Shown piece after piece: positions 43,505-53,549 of a DNA stretch of 64,000 nt. Source of the DNA: Shimia sp. Alg240-R146 (lineage in GTDB: Bacteria; Pseudomonadota; Alphaproteobacteria; Rhodobacterales; Rhodobacteraceae); assembly GCF_947331465.1 (NCBI RefSeq), contig NZ_CAMZOK010000002.1, positions 1,054,001 to 1,118,000 on the forward strand, in the 5' to 3' direction. A program made the translations under genes and the position numbers. The stretch's first letter is position 1. Every line of letters begins with the position of its first letter. The notes beneath the pieces are model-generated. The model saw only the letters and a list, made by a program, of their open reading frames with translations. It was not told the origin of the DNA and did not search any database.

Positions 43505-46500
43505 CTATGCCGACGTGGATTTGGCGGCCTTTTTTCGCTTTTTCTCGGTGACCACTTTCTGCGCCAGATCCCGGGCAATCGCGAAGGCGCCTTTGATCTT
43601 GTCGTTGTCCTTGGCCCAATCACGCCGAACCACGATCTTGTTGTCTTTGACCTTGGCCAGCCCTTGCTGGTCCTGAATGAATTCCACCAACCCCGCAGGT
43701 GAAGCAAACTTGTCGTTGTGGAACTGCAGCGTCGCCCCCTTTGGCCCGCCATCCAGTTTGGCAATACCGGCCTTCTTGCACATCTCCTTGATGCGAACAA
43801 TCAAGAGCAACGTATTGACCTCTTTGGGCAATTTACCGAACCGGTCAATCAGCTCCGCCGCAAATCCTTCCAGCTCGACCTTCCCCTGAAGCCCACTAAG
43901 ACGACGGTACAATCCAAGTCGCACATCCAGATCCGGAACATAGGTTTCTGGGATCAGGACCGGTACGCCAAGATTGATCTGCGGCGCCCACTGATCGTCC
44001 GCTTCAGACAACCCTTCAAGCTCACCGGCCTTAATCTTGGCAATCGCCTCCTGAAGCATGGATTGATAAAGCTCATAACCCACATCCCGCATCTGCCCGG
44101 ACTGTTCCTCGCCCAGCAAATTCCCTGCACCACGAATATCAAGATCCTGAGAAGCAAGAGTAAATCCGGCTCCCAATGTGTCCAGCGACCCCAACACCCG
44201 CAGTCGCTTTTCAGCCGCCGGCGTCAATTTCACCCGCGGCTTAGTCGTCAAATATGCATAGGCTCGCGTCTTGGACCGCCCAACGCGGCCGCGAATTTGG
44301 TACAACTGCGCCAGACCAAACATATCCGCCCTGTGCACGACCATGGTGTTGGCCGTCGGAATATCCAGCCCACTTTCCACAATCGTCGTCGCCAAAAGCA
44401 CATCATATTTGCCGTCGTAAAACGCGTTCATCCGGTCATCAAGCTCACCAGCCGCCATCTGGCCGTTGGCCACAACAAAGCTGACCTCAGGAACGTGATC
44501 GCGTAAAAATGCTTCAATATCAGGCAGATCGGCCACGCGCGGCACGACATAAAACGACTGCCCTCCCCGATAATGCTCGCGCAGCAAAGCCTCTCGCACT
44601 GTGACCGCATCAAATTCGCTCACATAAGTGCGGATAGACAACCGGTCCACCGGCGGCGTCCCAATGATCGACAAGTCCCGCACACCCGACAGCGACAATT
44701 GCAATGTGCGTGGGATCGGCGTCGCGGTCAGGGTCAACACATGCACATCACTGCGCATCTGCTTGAGCCGCTCTTTATGTGACACGCCAAAATGCTGCTC
44801 TTCATCGATGATCAAAAGTCCGAGGTTTTTAAAGCGAATACCTTTGGCCAAAAGCGCATGCGTGCCGATCACAATATCGACGGTGCCTCGGCTTAACCCA
44901 TCTCTGGTTTTATCTGCATCTTTGGCACTCACAAACCGCGACAAAGATCTGATTTCCAACGGAAATCCACGGAACCGCTCTGAAAAGCTCTTGGCGTGTT
45001 GGCGGGCCAAAAGCGTTGTCGGCGCGATCACCGCAACCTGCTGTCCGGACATCGCCGCCACAAAGGCCGCGCGCATCGCCACTTCGGTTTTGCCAAACCC
45101 GACATCGCCGCAAATCAGACGGTCCATCGGCCGGCCTGATCCCAAATCCCCAATCACATCTTCAATTGCGCGCAGCTGATCATCTGTCTCCTGATACGGA
45201 AAGCGCGCCGAAAACTCTTCCCAAACGTGATGCTGGGTTTCCAGAATTGGTGCCTTGCGCAACTCCCGCTCGGCCGCAACACGAATTAGCCGGTCCGCCA
45301 TTTCGCGGATACGCTCTTTGAGTTTGGCCTTCTTGGCCTGCCAAGCGCCGCCTCCCAACCGATCCAACAACCCTTCATCATGGCCGTATTTTGACAACAA
45401 CTCAATGTTTTCAACCGGAAGGTAAAGCTTTGATCTTTCTGCATATTCGAGCGTAATACACTCATGAGCGGCGCCGGCGGCCGTGACCACTTCAAGGCCA
45501 GTAAATCGCCCGATCCCGTGATCCACATGGACCACCAAATCGCCGGGGCTAAGGGCCTGCGTTTCAGTTAGGAAATTCTCGGCTCGCCGCTTCTTGCGCG
45601 GAGCGCGGATCAGGCGATCACCAAGCACATCTTGCTCGGATATCACCGTCATCGCGTCGGTTTCAAACCCATGCTCCAGCGACCAAACGGCCAAAAACAA
45701 CCCGGATTTTCCAATCCTGCTGGCATCCGTGACAGGAATGGTTTCGGCCAACCCCTCGTCTTCGATCAACCCGCTCAAACGCTCCCGCGCACCCTCGGAA
45801 TAGCTTGCGACCACCACGGGACCCACAGCCAATTTTGCCCGAATATGATCGGCCAACACCCCGAAAAGGCTCACATTTTCCAGCTGTCTCTCAGGCGAAA
45901 AATTGCGTCCAATTCGACCGCCTGCATCAATGGCGCCAGGGCCACTGGCTTGCGGCAACGGCCTGAAGTTGAGCACGCGCCTTCCGGTCACAATGGCGTC
46001 CCATGCGGCATCATCCAGATATAACAGGCCAGGCGGCACAGGCTTATAAACCGTGTCGACCCGGCTCTTTTGACTCATGGCAATTTTGCGTGTCTCGAAT
46101 TGATCGACAACTGAATCCCAGCGTGAAAGGCGCGCTGCATCCGATTGATCATCCAACGAAATTGCCGCATCCGGCAGATAATCAAACAGTGTCTCAAGCC
46201 GTTCGTGGAAGAATGGCAACCAATGCTCGACACCTTGGTGTTTCCGCCCTGCGCTAACCGCTTCGTAAAGGGGATCATCGGTACCAGCCGCGCCAAACTC
46301 GATCCGGTAATTTTGCCGAAACCGCGTGATCGCCGCTTCATCCAATATGATCTCGCTGACGGGTGCCAACTCGATACGATCCAGTTTTTCGGTGGTACGT
46401 TGCGTGGCCGGATCAAACCTTCGCGCGCCGTCCAGGACATCGCCAAACAGATCCAGTCGCACAGGTCCACTGTCGCCCGGTGGAAAAATGTCGATGATGC

Positions 46501-46978
46501 CCCCGCGAATTGCATAATCGCCCGGTTCCATAACGGTAGGCGCCTGAACAAACCCCATACGTACCAAAAACTTACGGAGCGCATCTTCATCGATCCGTCC
46601 ATCAACCTGTGCCTTAAAGGCCGCCTCTTTTAGCAAATCTCGCGCCGGAACCCGCTGGGTCGCGGCGTTCAGGGTTGTCAGCAAAACAAACTGCGACGGC
46701 ATGTCGTGCACCAACGCCGCCAACGTCGCCATGCGCGTGGCTGAAATATCCGCATTGGGCGACACCCGGTCGTAAGGAAGACAATCCCAACCAGGAAAGG
46801 CTATCACCGGCATATCCGGTTGAAAAAACGCCAACGCAGCCTGCATGGCCGCCAAACGCTTGTCGTCGCGGGCCACGTGGATCACAGGGCGGCCAGAACT
46901 GGCAACCTCCTGCAAAATCAGCTTGGCGTCAAAGCCTTCGGGCGCACCGCCCACCAGAATGTGTTGCGCATCACGCAT
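43505..46978 (-). CDS. mfd: Transcription-repair coupling factor Mfd
   Basis: Translocase of 1157 residues that removes stalled RNA polymerase from lesions and recruits UvrA. It has the UvrB-homology part (to about 350), the RNA-polymerase-interacting domain (GDLVVHVDHGIGRFTGLE), and the RecG-like motor (Walker A CGDVGFGKTEVAMRAA, DEEQHFG, TATPIPRTLQ, ATTIVESGLDIP). A C-terminal TRCF domain (VPVLIPETYVPDLDVRLGLY) follows. It ends in a Lys-rich tail. Confidence 0.96.
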   Translation of the reverse strand: MRDAQHILVGGAPEGFDAKLILQEVASSGRPVIHVARDDKRLAAMQAALAFFQPDMPVIAFPGWDCLPYDRVSPNADISATRMATLAALVHDMPSQFVLLTTLNAATQRVPARDLLKEAAFKAQVDGRIDEDALRKFLVRMGFVQAPTVMEPGDYAIRGGIIDIFPPGDSGPVRLDLFGDVLDGARRFDPATQRTTEKLDRIELAPVSEIILDEAAITRFRQNYRIEFGAAGTDDPLYEAVSAGRKHQGVEHWLPFFHERLETLFDYLPDAAISLDDQSDAARLSRWDSVVDQFETRKIAMSQKSRVDTVYKPVPPGLLYLDDAAWDAIVTGRRVLNFRPLPQASGPGAIDAGGRIGRNFSPERQLENVSLFGVLADHIRAKLAVGPVVVASYSEGARERLSGLIEDEGLAETIPVTDASRIGKSGLFLAVWSLEHGFETDAMTVISEQDVLGDRLIRAPRKKRRAENFLTETQALSPGDLVVHVDHGIGRFTGLEVVTAAGAAHECITLEYAERSKLYLPVENIELLSKYGHDEGLLDRLGGGAWQAKKAKLKERIREMADRLIRVAAERELRKAPILETQHHVWEEFSARFPYQETDDQLRAIEDVIGDLGSGRPMDRLICGDVGFGKTEVAMRAAFVAAMSGQQVAVIAPTTLLARQHAKSFSERFRGFPLEIRSLSRFVSAKDADKTRDGLSRGTVDIVIGTHALLAKGIRFKNLGLLIIDEEQHFGVSHKERLKQMRSDVHVLTLTATPIPRTLQLSLSGVRDLSIIGTPPVDRLSIRTYVSEFDAVTVREALLREHYRGGQSFYVVPRVADLPDIEAFLRDHVPEVSFVVANGQMAAGELDDRMNAFYDGKYDVLLATTIVESGLDIPTANTMVVHRADMFGLAQLYQIRGRVGRSKTRAYAYLTTKPRVKLTPAAEKRLRVLGSLDTLGAGFTLASQDLDIRGAGNLLGEEQSGQMRDVGYELYQSMLQEAIAKIKAGELEGLSEADDQWAPQINLGVPVLIPETYVPDLDVRLGLYRRLSGLQGKVELEGFAAELIDRFGKLPKEVNTLLLIVRIKEMCKKAGIAKLDGGPKGATLQFHNDKFASPAGLVEFIQDQQGLAKVKDNKIVVRRDWAKDNDKIKGAFAIARDLAQKVVTEKKRKKAAKSTSA

Positions 46979-47011
46979 GGTCTGTTCATCCAGTCATGGC
47001 CGCGCCGAGGG

Positions 47012-47536
47012 TTAGCCCAGCGGAGAAATGAGAAAGTTTTGATACATGCCCCAAAGAGAGGTCACAAAGATCGACAGCATTCCAACAAGTTGCACCCAAA
47101 ACCTGTGCCGTCCCAATCGCCGCCACAGATCTTCGCCTTCACTCTCCTCAGCTTGCAGTCTGCGGGCCGTGCGCACGCTCATGGCGCCGACCAAGGTCAT
47201 AGGTCCCATCAGCAAAAACACCGCTTGGGCGAATTCTACGCTGTAGAAAAACCCAAGGCCGATCAGCGACGTGTGTACGAAGAATGCGAGCAGTATCAAC
47301 CAGATACCAGATACATCTGCGATATGAAGAATGCGATTGGTGTTGATCCGGACAAGATCGTGCAAATCAGTAACTGATTGCCCCCCCACGCGACGGGCCC
47401 GCAAAACCGTGTCCCAGGGCACGCCCAACACCCAATGGCTGGCAGATGACCAAGCCACGGCAAGCGCGATCCAATACCAAAGATTGGAGAAGCTGCGCAT
47501 GTCAATGAGTTCGAAAATTGTCTGGCTCAGGTCCAA
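47012..47536 (-). CDS. Conserved membrane protein beside mfd
   Basis: 174 residues with about four membrane helices (NLWYWIALAVAWSSASHWVL; IADVSGIWLILLAFFVHTSL; AQAVFLLMGPMTLVGAMSV; FWVQLVGMLSIFVTSLWGMY). The ELIDMRSFSNLWYW start is, to my knowledge, conserved in roseobacters, where such proteins carry the unsupported label 'component of SufBCD complex'. No suf genes are here. Function unknown. It lies 33 bases upstream of mfd on the same strand. Confidence 0.75.
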   Translation of the reverse strand: MDLSQTIFELIDMRSFSNLWYWIALAVAWSSASHWVLGVPWDTVLRARRVGGQSVTDLHDLVRINTNRILHIADVSGIWLILLAFFVHTSLIGLGFFYSVEFAQAVFLLMGPMTLVGAMSVRTARRLQAEESEGEDLWRRLGRHRFWVQLVGMLSIFVTSLWGMYQNFLISPLG

Positions 47537-47630
47537 GGTATATCTGCCTGTAAAGATTTCTAACCGACATACCGCGCTGCGCCGGCAATTCCTAGCCCTT
47601 GAGGTGCGCGAATTTACATGGCACCTCTGA

Positions 47631-48656
<1,026 letters not shown>

Positions 48657-48668
48657 CATGTCGACGCT

Positions 48669-48697
48669 GTCGCATAGGGTGACAGAACACCTATAAT
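48669..48697 (+). promoter_or_regulatory. Candidate sigma-70 promoter of the SYLF gene
   Basis: A perfect TATAAT at 48692-48697 is preceded 18 bases earlier by a weak -35 (TGTCGC). The predicted leader is about 75 bases. Confidence 0.35.
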
Positions 48698-48777
48698 TGC
48701 GTATAGTGACGCCAACCCGGAAAAACCGGCGGTAGAAGCAGTAAAAACAAGACACAAACCACATACGGGCAAATGAC

Positions 48778-49338
48778 ATGAACAACATGACACGGCGCGG
48801 CTTCGCGCTTAGCGGAATGGCAGCTGCGGGCATGACCGCCGCATGCGGCAACGGAGTAGGCTCCAACGGCGCCAACGAGATCGACGCACGAGTCGATGCA
48901 ACGTTGAATTTTCTCTACTCCGAATACCCAAACACAACCGACCTGCGAGACAAGGCCACCGGTATTCTGGTGATGCCGGTGATCACCGAGGCGGGCTTTG
49001 GTTTTGGCGCCGGCTATGGGCGCGGCGCGCTGCGTATCAACAACACAACGGTAGACTATTATTCCGCCACCAAAGGCAGCTTTGGCCTCCAGATTGGCGC
49101 GCAACAGCACGCGCACGTCTTGTTCTTCATGACCGAAGGTGCCCTTTCGGAATTCCGCCGTTCCAGCGGCTGGGCCGCCGGCGCCGGAATGGAATATGTT
49201 GTCGCCAACGAAGCGGGCAATATGAGCGCTGAAACCACAAACCTGTTGGCTCCGGTCATCGCTGTGATTTTTGCCCAGGCCGGTCTCAAAGTTGGCGCAA
49301 CACTCGAAGGCGTCAAATACTCGCGCATCATCCCCTAA
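48778..49338 (+). CDS. SYLF/YSC84-domain lipid-binding lipoprotein
   Basis: 186 residues. The N-terminus combines a twin-arginine-like TRRGFALSG with a lipobox ending AAC, so it is probably exported by Tat or Sec and lipidated. The rest is one SYLF domain: ILVMPVITEAGFGFGAGYGRGALRI, YYSATKGSFGLQIGAQQHAH, and a final VKYSRI. This fold binds phosphoinositides in eukaryotes; the bacterial role is unclear, probably envelope lipid binding. A TATAAT promoter lies upstream. Confidence 0.85.
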   Translation: MNNMTRRGFALSGMAAAGMTAACGNGVGSNGANEIDARVDATLNFLYSEYPNTTDLRDKATGILVMPVITEAGFGFGAGYGRGALRINNTTVDYYSATKGSFGLQIGAQQHAHVLFFMTEGALSEFRRSSGWAAGAGMEYVVANEAGNMSAETTNLLAPVIAVIFAQAGLKVGATLEGVKYSRIIP

Positions 49339-49345
49339 CCCGCGA

Positions 49346-50149
49346 ATGCGGTGTTTGCCGGATATCATCTACACCGAGCGCCACGGAGTTCCGTTGGCGC
49401 TCGATCTGTTTTTGCCCGACGGTCCTGCGTCAGGCACGGTTATCCACGCGCACGGAGGTGGCTTTTTCAAAGGCGGCCGTAAAGGCGAACGCACTACCCG
49501 CTTTGCAGAAATGCTCACGGCCGAGGGGTTGGCGATGGCCGCCGTGTCCTATCGGCTTGGAACGCCGCCACAGTCCTTGTCAGAAGAGACACGATTGGCG
49601 GTCAAAACCAACAAGCACCGTTCAAAACGTCGTGGCCTGAAACTTGCGGACAGGCTTATGGGCAGCGCCTTTGAGGCCGCACGACAAGACCTTGGTGCCG
49701 CACTATGCTACGTGACACTTCACCGGCAAGCCCATGACATAAAAACCGAAAAGACGGCCGTACTCGGGATCTCGGCGGGTGGAATCGCCGGACTGGCGGC
49801 TGCGCACCCCGCGGAAAACTTGAAAACCAGCTGCCGTCCCGCCGCCGTTGTGGCGCTTGGCTCTGCCTTGGTGCACCCTTGGGCGCTGGATCCGAATGGA
49901 CCACCGTGCCTGATGATCCACAGCCACTTTGATCGGGTGCTTCCACCGGAAAACGCCCGCCTCGCAGATCAGGCCGCCAAGGACGCCAATGCCCCACTCG
50001 CGGTTCATATATGCGATCGAAAAGGCCACAACGCTCCGGCGCAAGCGTTGCTGGATGACGACGCCCCGGACGGGACGCCGTATTGGTCATTAATGATGCA
50101 GCTTTTTCGCCGAGCTGGGCTGCTTAACCCATCGCCCGCAGGCGTTTGA
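49346..50149 (+). CDS. Alpha/beta hydrolase (carboxylesterase type)
   Basis: 267-residue esterase-like hydrolase. The oxyanion-hole motif is HAHGGGFFKGGR, the nucleophile elbow GISAGGIAG, and the acid and histidine lie in MIHSHFDRVLP and CDRKGHNAP. The closest type is the HGGG-containing hormone-sensitive-lipase/carboxylesterase group. The start is ATG 49346 or TTG 49355; an earlier frame inside the SYLF gene is not used. It converges on, and overlaps by 26 bases, the dehydrogenase gene. Confidence 0.82.
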   Translation: MRCLPDIIYTERHGVPLALDLFLPDGPASGTVIHAHGGGFFKGGRKGERTTRFAEMLTAEGLAMAAVSYRLGTPPQSLSEETRLAVKTNKHRSKRRGLKLADRLMGSAFEAARQDLGAALCYVTLHRQAHDIKTEKTAVLGISAGGIAGLAAAHPAENLKTSCRPAAVVALGSALVHPWALDPNGPPCLMIHSHFDRVLPPENARLADQAAKDANAPLAVHICDRKGHNAPAQALLDDDAPDGTPYWSLMMQLFRRAGLLNPSPAGV

Positions 50150-50996
50150 TCAAGCTCGACGTGTCCCAACGCCCGCCGCCCAGTTTTTGCACGTCTTTAT
50201 AGAACTGATCGACCAAAGCCGTCACCGGAAGCGAAGCGCCGACCTCGTCAGCGGTATCCAGACAGATGCCCAAGTCTTTGCGCATCCAATCAACCGCAAA
50301 CCCGTGTTCGAACTCGTCATCGATCATGGTCTCATAGCGGTTCGCCATCTGCCAACTGCCAGCCGCACCACCCGCAATCACATCAACCACCGCGCGCCCG
50401 TCCAGACCTGCCTTTTCAGCAAAATGAAGACCTTCGCTCAAACCTTGCACCAAGCCAGCAATACAAATCTGATTGACCATCTTGGTCAGCTGCCCGGCGC
50501 CACTTTCGCCAAGCCGTTTGATCGAGCGACCGTAGGCCTGCATAATCGGTTCGGCACTGTCGTAAATCTGCTGATCACCGCCGCACATAATCGACAGAAC
50601 GCCATTCTCCGCCCCGGCTTGACCGCCGGAGACCGGTCCGTCGACAAAGGAAATTCCGCGCGTCTTAGCCTCCCTGTAAAGCTCGGCGGTCACTTTTGCG
50701 GACACCGTTGTGTGGTCCACAAAGATCGTACCCTCAGACATACCTGAAAACGCGCCAGAATCTCCAACGCACACCTGTCGCAGATCGTCGTCATTGCCCA
50801 CGCAGCACATTACAAAATCCGCGCCTGCGACGGCCTCTTGCGGTGTGGCGCCAAAGCGCCCGCCGTGTTCTTTGGCCCAAGCCTCTGCCTTGGCGGTGGT
50901 GCGGTTGAAAACACAAACGTCATGGCCGGCTTTTGCAAGGTGTCCGGCCATCGGATACCCCATTACGCCCAGACCCAAAAAGGCAACTTTCGCCAT
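50124..50996 (-). CDS. NAD(P)-dependent beta-hydroxyacid dehydrogenase (3-hydroxyisobutyrate dehydrogenase-like)
   Basis: 290 residues with the Rossmann motif GLGVMGYPMAGHLAKAGH at the start, the substrate loop DGPVSGGQAGAENGVLSIM, the catalytic lysine in GQLTKMVNQICIAG, and the all-alpha C-terminal domain. Family members oxidise 3-hydroxyisobutyrate, tartronate semialdehyde or related acids. The exact substrate is not evident. Confidence 0.88.
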   Translation of the reverse strand: MAKVAFLGLGVMGYPMAGHLAKAGHDVCVFNRTTAKAEAWAKEHGGRFGATPQEAVAGADFVMCCVGNDDDLRQVCVGDSGAFSGMSEGTIFVDHTTVSAKVTAELYREAKTRGISFVDGPVSGGQAGAENGVLSIMCGGDQQIYDSAEPIMQAYGRSIKRLGESGAGQLTKMVNQICIAGLVQGLSEGLHFAEKAGLDGRAVVDVIAGGAAGSWQMANRYETMIDDEFEHGFAVDWMRKDLGICLDTADEVGASLPVTALVDQFYKDVQKLGGGRWDTSSLIKRLRAMG

Positions 50997-51078
50997 CTAC
51001 TTTCCCCTCAACTTCAATCAGCGTATTACTTGTCTCGCCTGACTGGCAAAATGGCAAGGAATTATCCGGGACACCTTT

Positions 51079-53547
51079 ATGACGCTCTTGTTTCAATGGC
51101 TTTTGCGCATCGCCAGTGCGCTTGTGATTCTGAGCGTGTGCGCGGTGATTATGGCCTACTATTTGGCCTCCCGTTCGCTGCCAACTTACAACAAGCTTCT
51201 GCAAACATCCGCCGTAAGCGCGCCCATCGAGATCGTGCGCGACAATGCCAATGTCCCACATATCTTTGGCGAAACCGATCAGGATGTGTTCTTCGCGCTT
51301 GGCTATGCCCACGCGCAGGACCGTTTGTGGCAAATGATTATGCTGCGTCGCACGGTACAGGGGCGCCTTTCCGAAGCGCTCGGCAACCAGACGCTTGAAA
51401 CAGACACGCTGATGCGGCGCCTTGATCTTGCCAGTCATGCGCGCGCCTCGGTTTCGGTGCAAACCCCGGAAACGCTGACCGCGCTCAAGGCTTACGCCAA
51501 TGGCATCAACACCCGCATTGACGAGATCAACCTCAACGCGCTTGGCCGCGGTGCGCCGGAACTGTTCATGTTTCCACAGTCTATCGCCCCATGGGTCCCG
51601 GCGGACTCCATCGGTATTCAGAAGTTGATGGCACTGCAAATGTCGGGCCATCTTGAGCACGAGGTCATCCGAGCGCGCGTGTCTTTGGCGCTTTCTGATC
51701 CCAAACGCCTTGATGACATTCTTCCTTTGGCACCCGGGACCGGTACCGCCGCCTTGCCGGAATACGCCGCACTCATGCCCGAGATGCCGCGCTTCGCGGC
51801 ATTGACCTCCAAGTCGCAGCCCCCGCTTTCACCATTTCCGCGCTTTGGCATGGCAGGCGCCTCCAACGCATGGGCGGCCGCCACCACACGCAGTGCATCA
51901 GGTGGCACTCTTCTGGCCAACGATCCGCACCTCGGCCTGACGGCTCCGGCAATCTGGTATTTGGCGCGGCTTGAGTTGATGACCGGTGGCGTGATTGGCG
52001 GGACCATTCCAGGCATCCCTGCTGTGATTACAGGCCGCGGCGACGCTCTTGGCTGGGGCCTAACGGCAGCCCATGCCGACGATCAGGACCTCTTTATCGA
52101 AGAGCTCAATCCAACAAACTCCGAAGAGTACCGGACTCCGACGGGCTTCAAACCCTTCCGAACCCGCAAATCGATTATCAATATCAAAGACGCGGCGCCC
52201 ATCACGATAACACTCCGCTGGACCGACAACGGACCCGTTCTACCCGGTCGTCTTTACGACATCGCAAGCGTCACCCCGCCCGGACATGTTGCCTCTCTGG
52301 CTTGGACCGCACTCAATGACGCTGACACCTCAATGAGCGCCATCATGGGCCTGATGCGCGCCCGCGACATTGCCCAGGCAGTATCTGTGTCCGAGGCCCA
52401 CGTCGCGCCGGTCATGAACCTGACCTTAGCGGACAAGGAAAACATCGCCCTCAAAGTCATCGGGAAACTGCCGCGCCGTGACACCAATCACCAATCTCAG
52501 GGCCGCATGCCAAGTCTTGGTTGGCGCAGTGAAAACCGTTGGCAAGGCGCCTTCCCGTTCACAACAAATCCGGGGTTTGTGGCCCCTGTCGGTGGCATCG
52601 TCGGCAACACCAACAACAAGGTCGTCGACCGCCCGTTTCCACTTCACATGTCCTATGTTTGGGGCGACAGCCAACGGGTGGAGCGTTGGAAGGGCCTCAT
52701 GCAGGCCCGCGAAGTGCACACCAGAGACAGCTTTGTCGAAGCCCAGCTTGATACCGTATCGTTCACCGCCCGTGCCTTGTTGCCATTGGTCGGCGCCGAT
52801 CTGTGGTTCACCGGCGAGGCTGCCGCCAAAGGCACGCGCGAACACCAGCGCCAGCGCGCCTTGACGCTTTTGTCGGAATGGAACGGCGAGATGAACGAAC
52901 ACTTGCCTGAACCGCTGATATTTGCCGCTTGGATGCGAGCCCTTCAGGATCGCTTGATACGTGACGACATAGGAACACTTGCCGATACGTTTACCCACGT
53001 GGATCCGGTCTTTATCGAGCGGGTTTTTCGCAATGTCGACGGCGCGGCTCAGTGGTGCAATGTGCGCCAAAGCGCCCCCATCGAAACCTGCGCCGACATG
53101 GCGCGACTGGCTCTGGATGACGCGCTAATCGCGATCGAAGAACGCTATGGCCGGCAAATCGAGAGTCTGCGCTGGGGCGACGCACATCAGGCGACGCACG
53201 ACCATCCGGTGCTCGGCAACGTACCGGTGCTGCGCTATTTCGTGAATATCCGCCAATCCACCTCCGGCGGCGACAACACTCTGCAACGTGGCTTAACTAG
53301 CGGTACCGGCGAGCGCCCATTCCAAAACATACACGCCGCAGGGTATCGCGGTGTCTATGACTTTGCCGATCCGGACAGTTCAATTTTCATAATTTCGACA
53401 GGTCAGTCAGGACATTTCCTGTCACGCTTTTATGACGATATGGCGCAACTCTGGCGGCGTGGCGAATACATCCCGATGTCACTGGACGAAGAACTTGCCC
53501 GCGCGGCCGCTGTCGGTGTCACCCGTATCCAGCCGCACGGTCAATAA
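51079..53547 (+). CDS. Penicillin acylase family protein (Ntn hydrolase)
   Basis: 822-residue precursor of a self-cleaving amidase. One N-terminal membrane segment (IASALVILSVCAVIMAYYLA) precedes the alpha chain, which has VPHIFGETDQDVFFALGYAHAQDRLWQM. The predicted autocleavage nucleophile is Ser262 in GASNAWAA, which would become the N-terminus of the beta chain. DPHLGL and GWGLTAAHADDQDLFIE follow, as in the family. It may act on acyl-homoserine lactones or other amides in the periplasm; this is not determined by sequence. It converges on hflX. Confidence 0.9.
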   Translation: MTLLFQWLLRIASALVILSVCAVIMAYYLASRSLPTYNKLLQTSAVSAPIEIVRDNANVPHIFGETDQDVFFALGYAHAQDRLWQMIMLRRTVQGRLSEALGNQTLETDTLMRRLDLASHARASVSVQTPETLTALKAYANGINTRIDEINLNALGRGAPELFMFPQSIAPWVPADSIGIQKLMALQMSGHLEHEVIRARVSLALSDPKRLDDILPLAPGTGTAALPEYAALMPEMPRFAALTSKSQPPLSPFPRFGMAGASNAWAAATTRSASGGTLLANDPHLGLTAPAIWYLARLELMTGGVIGGTIPGIPAVITGRGDALGWGLTAAHADDQDLFIEELNPTNSEEYRTPTGFKPFRTRKSIINIKDAAPITITLRWTDNGPVLPGRLYDIASVTPPGHVASLAWTALNDADTSMSAIMGLMRARDIAQAVSVSEAHVAPVMNLTLADKENIALKVIGKLPRRDTNHQSQGRMPSLGWRSENRWQGAFPFTTNPGFVAPVGGIVGNTNNKVVDRPFPLHMSYVWGDSQRVERWKGLMQAREVHTRDSFVEAQLDTVSFTARALLPLVGADLWFTGEAAAKGTREHQRQRALTLLSEWNGEMNEHLPEPLIFAAWMRALQDRLIRDDIGTLADTFTHVDPVFIERVFRNVDGAAQWCNVRQSAPIETCADMARLALDDALIAIEERYGRQIESLRWGDAHQATHDHPVLGNVPVLRYFVNIRQSTSGGDNTLQRGLTSGTGERPFQNIHAAGYRGVYDFADPDSSIFIISTGQSGHFLSRFYDDMAQLWRRGEYIPMSLDEELARAAAVGVTRIQPHGQ

Positions 53548-53549
53548 CG

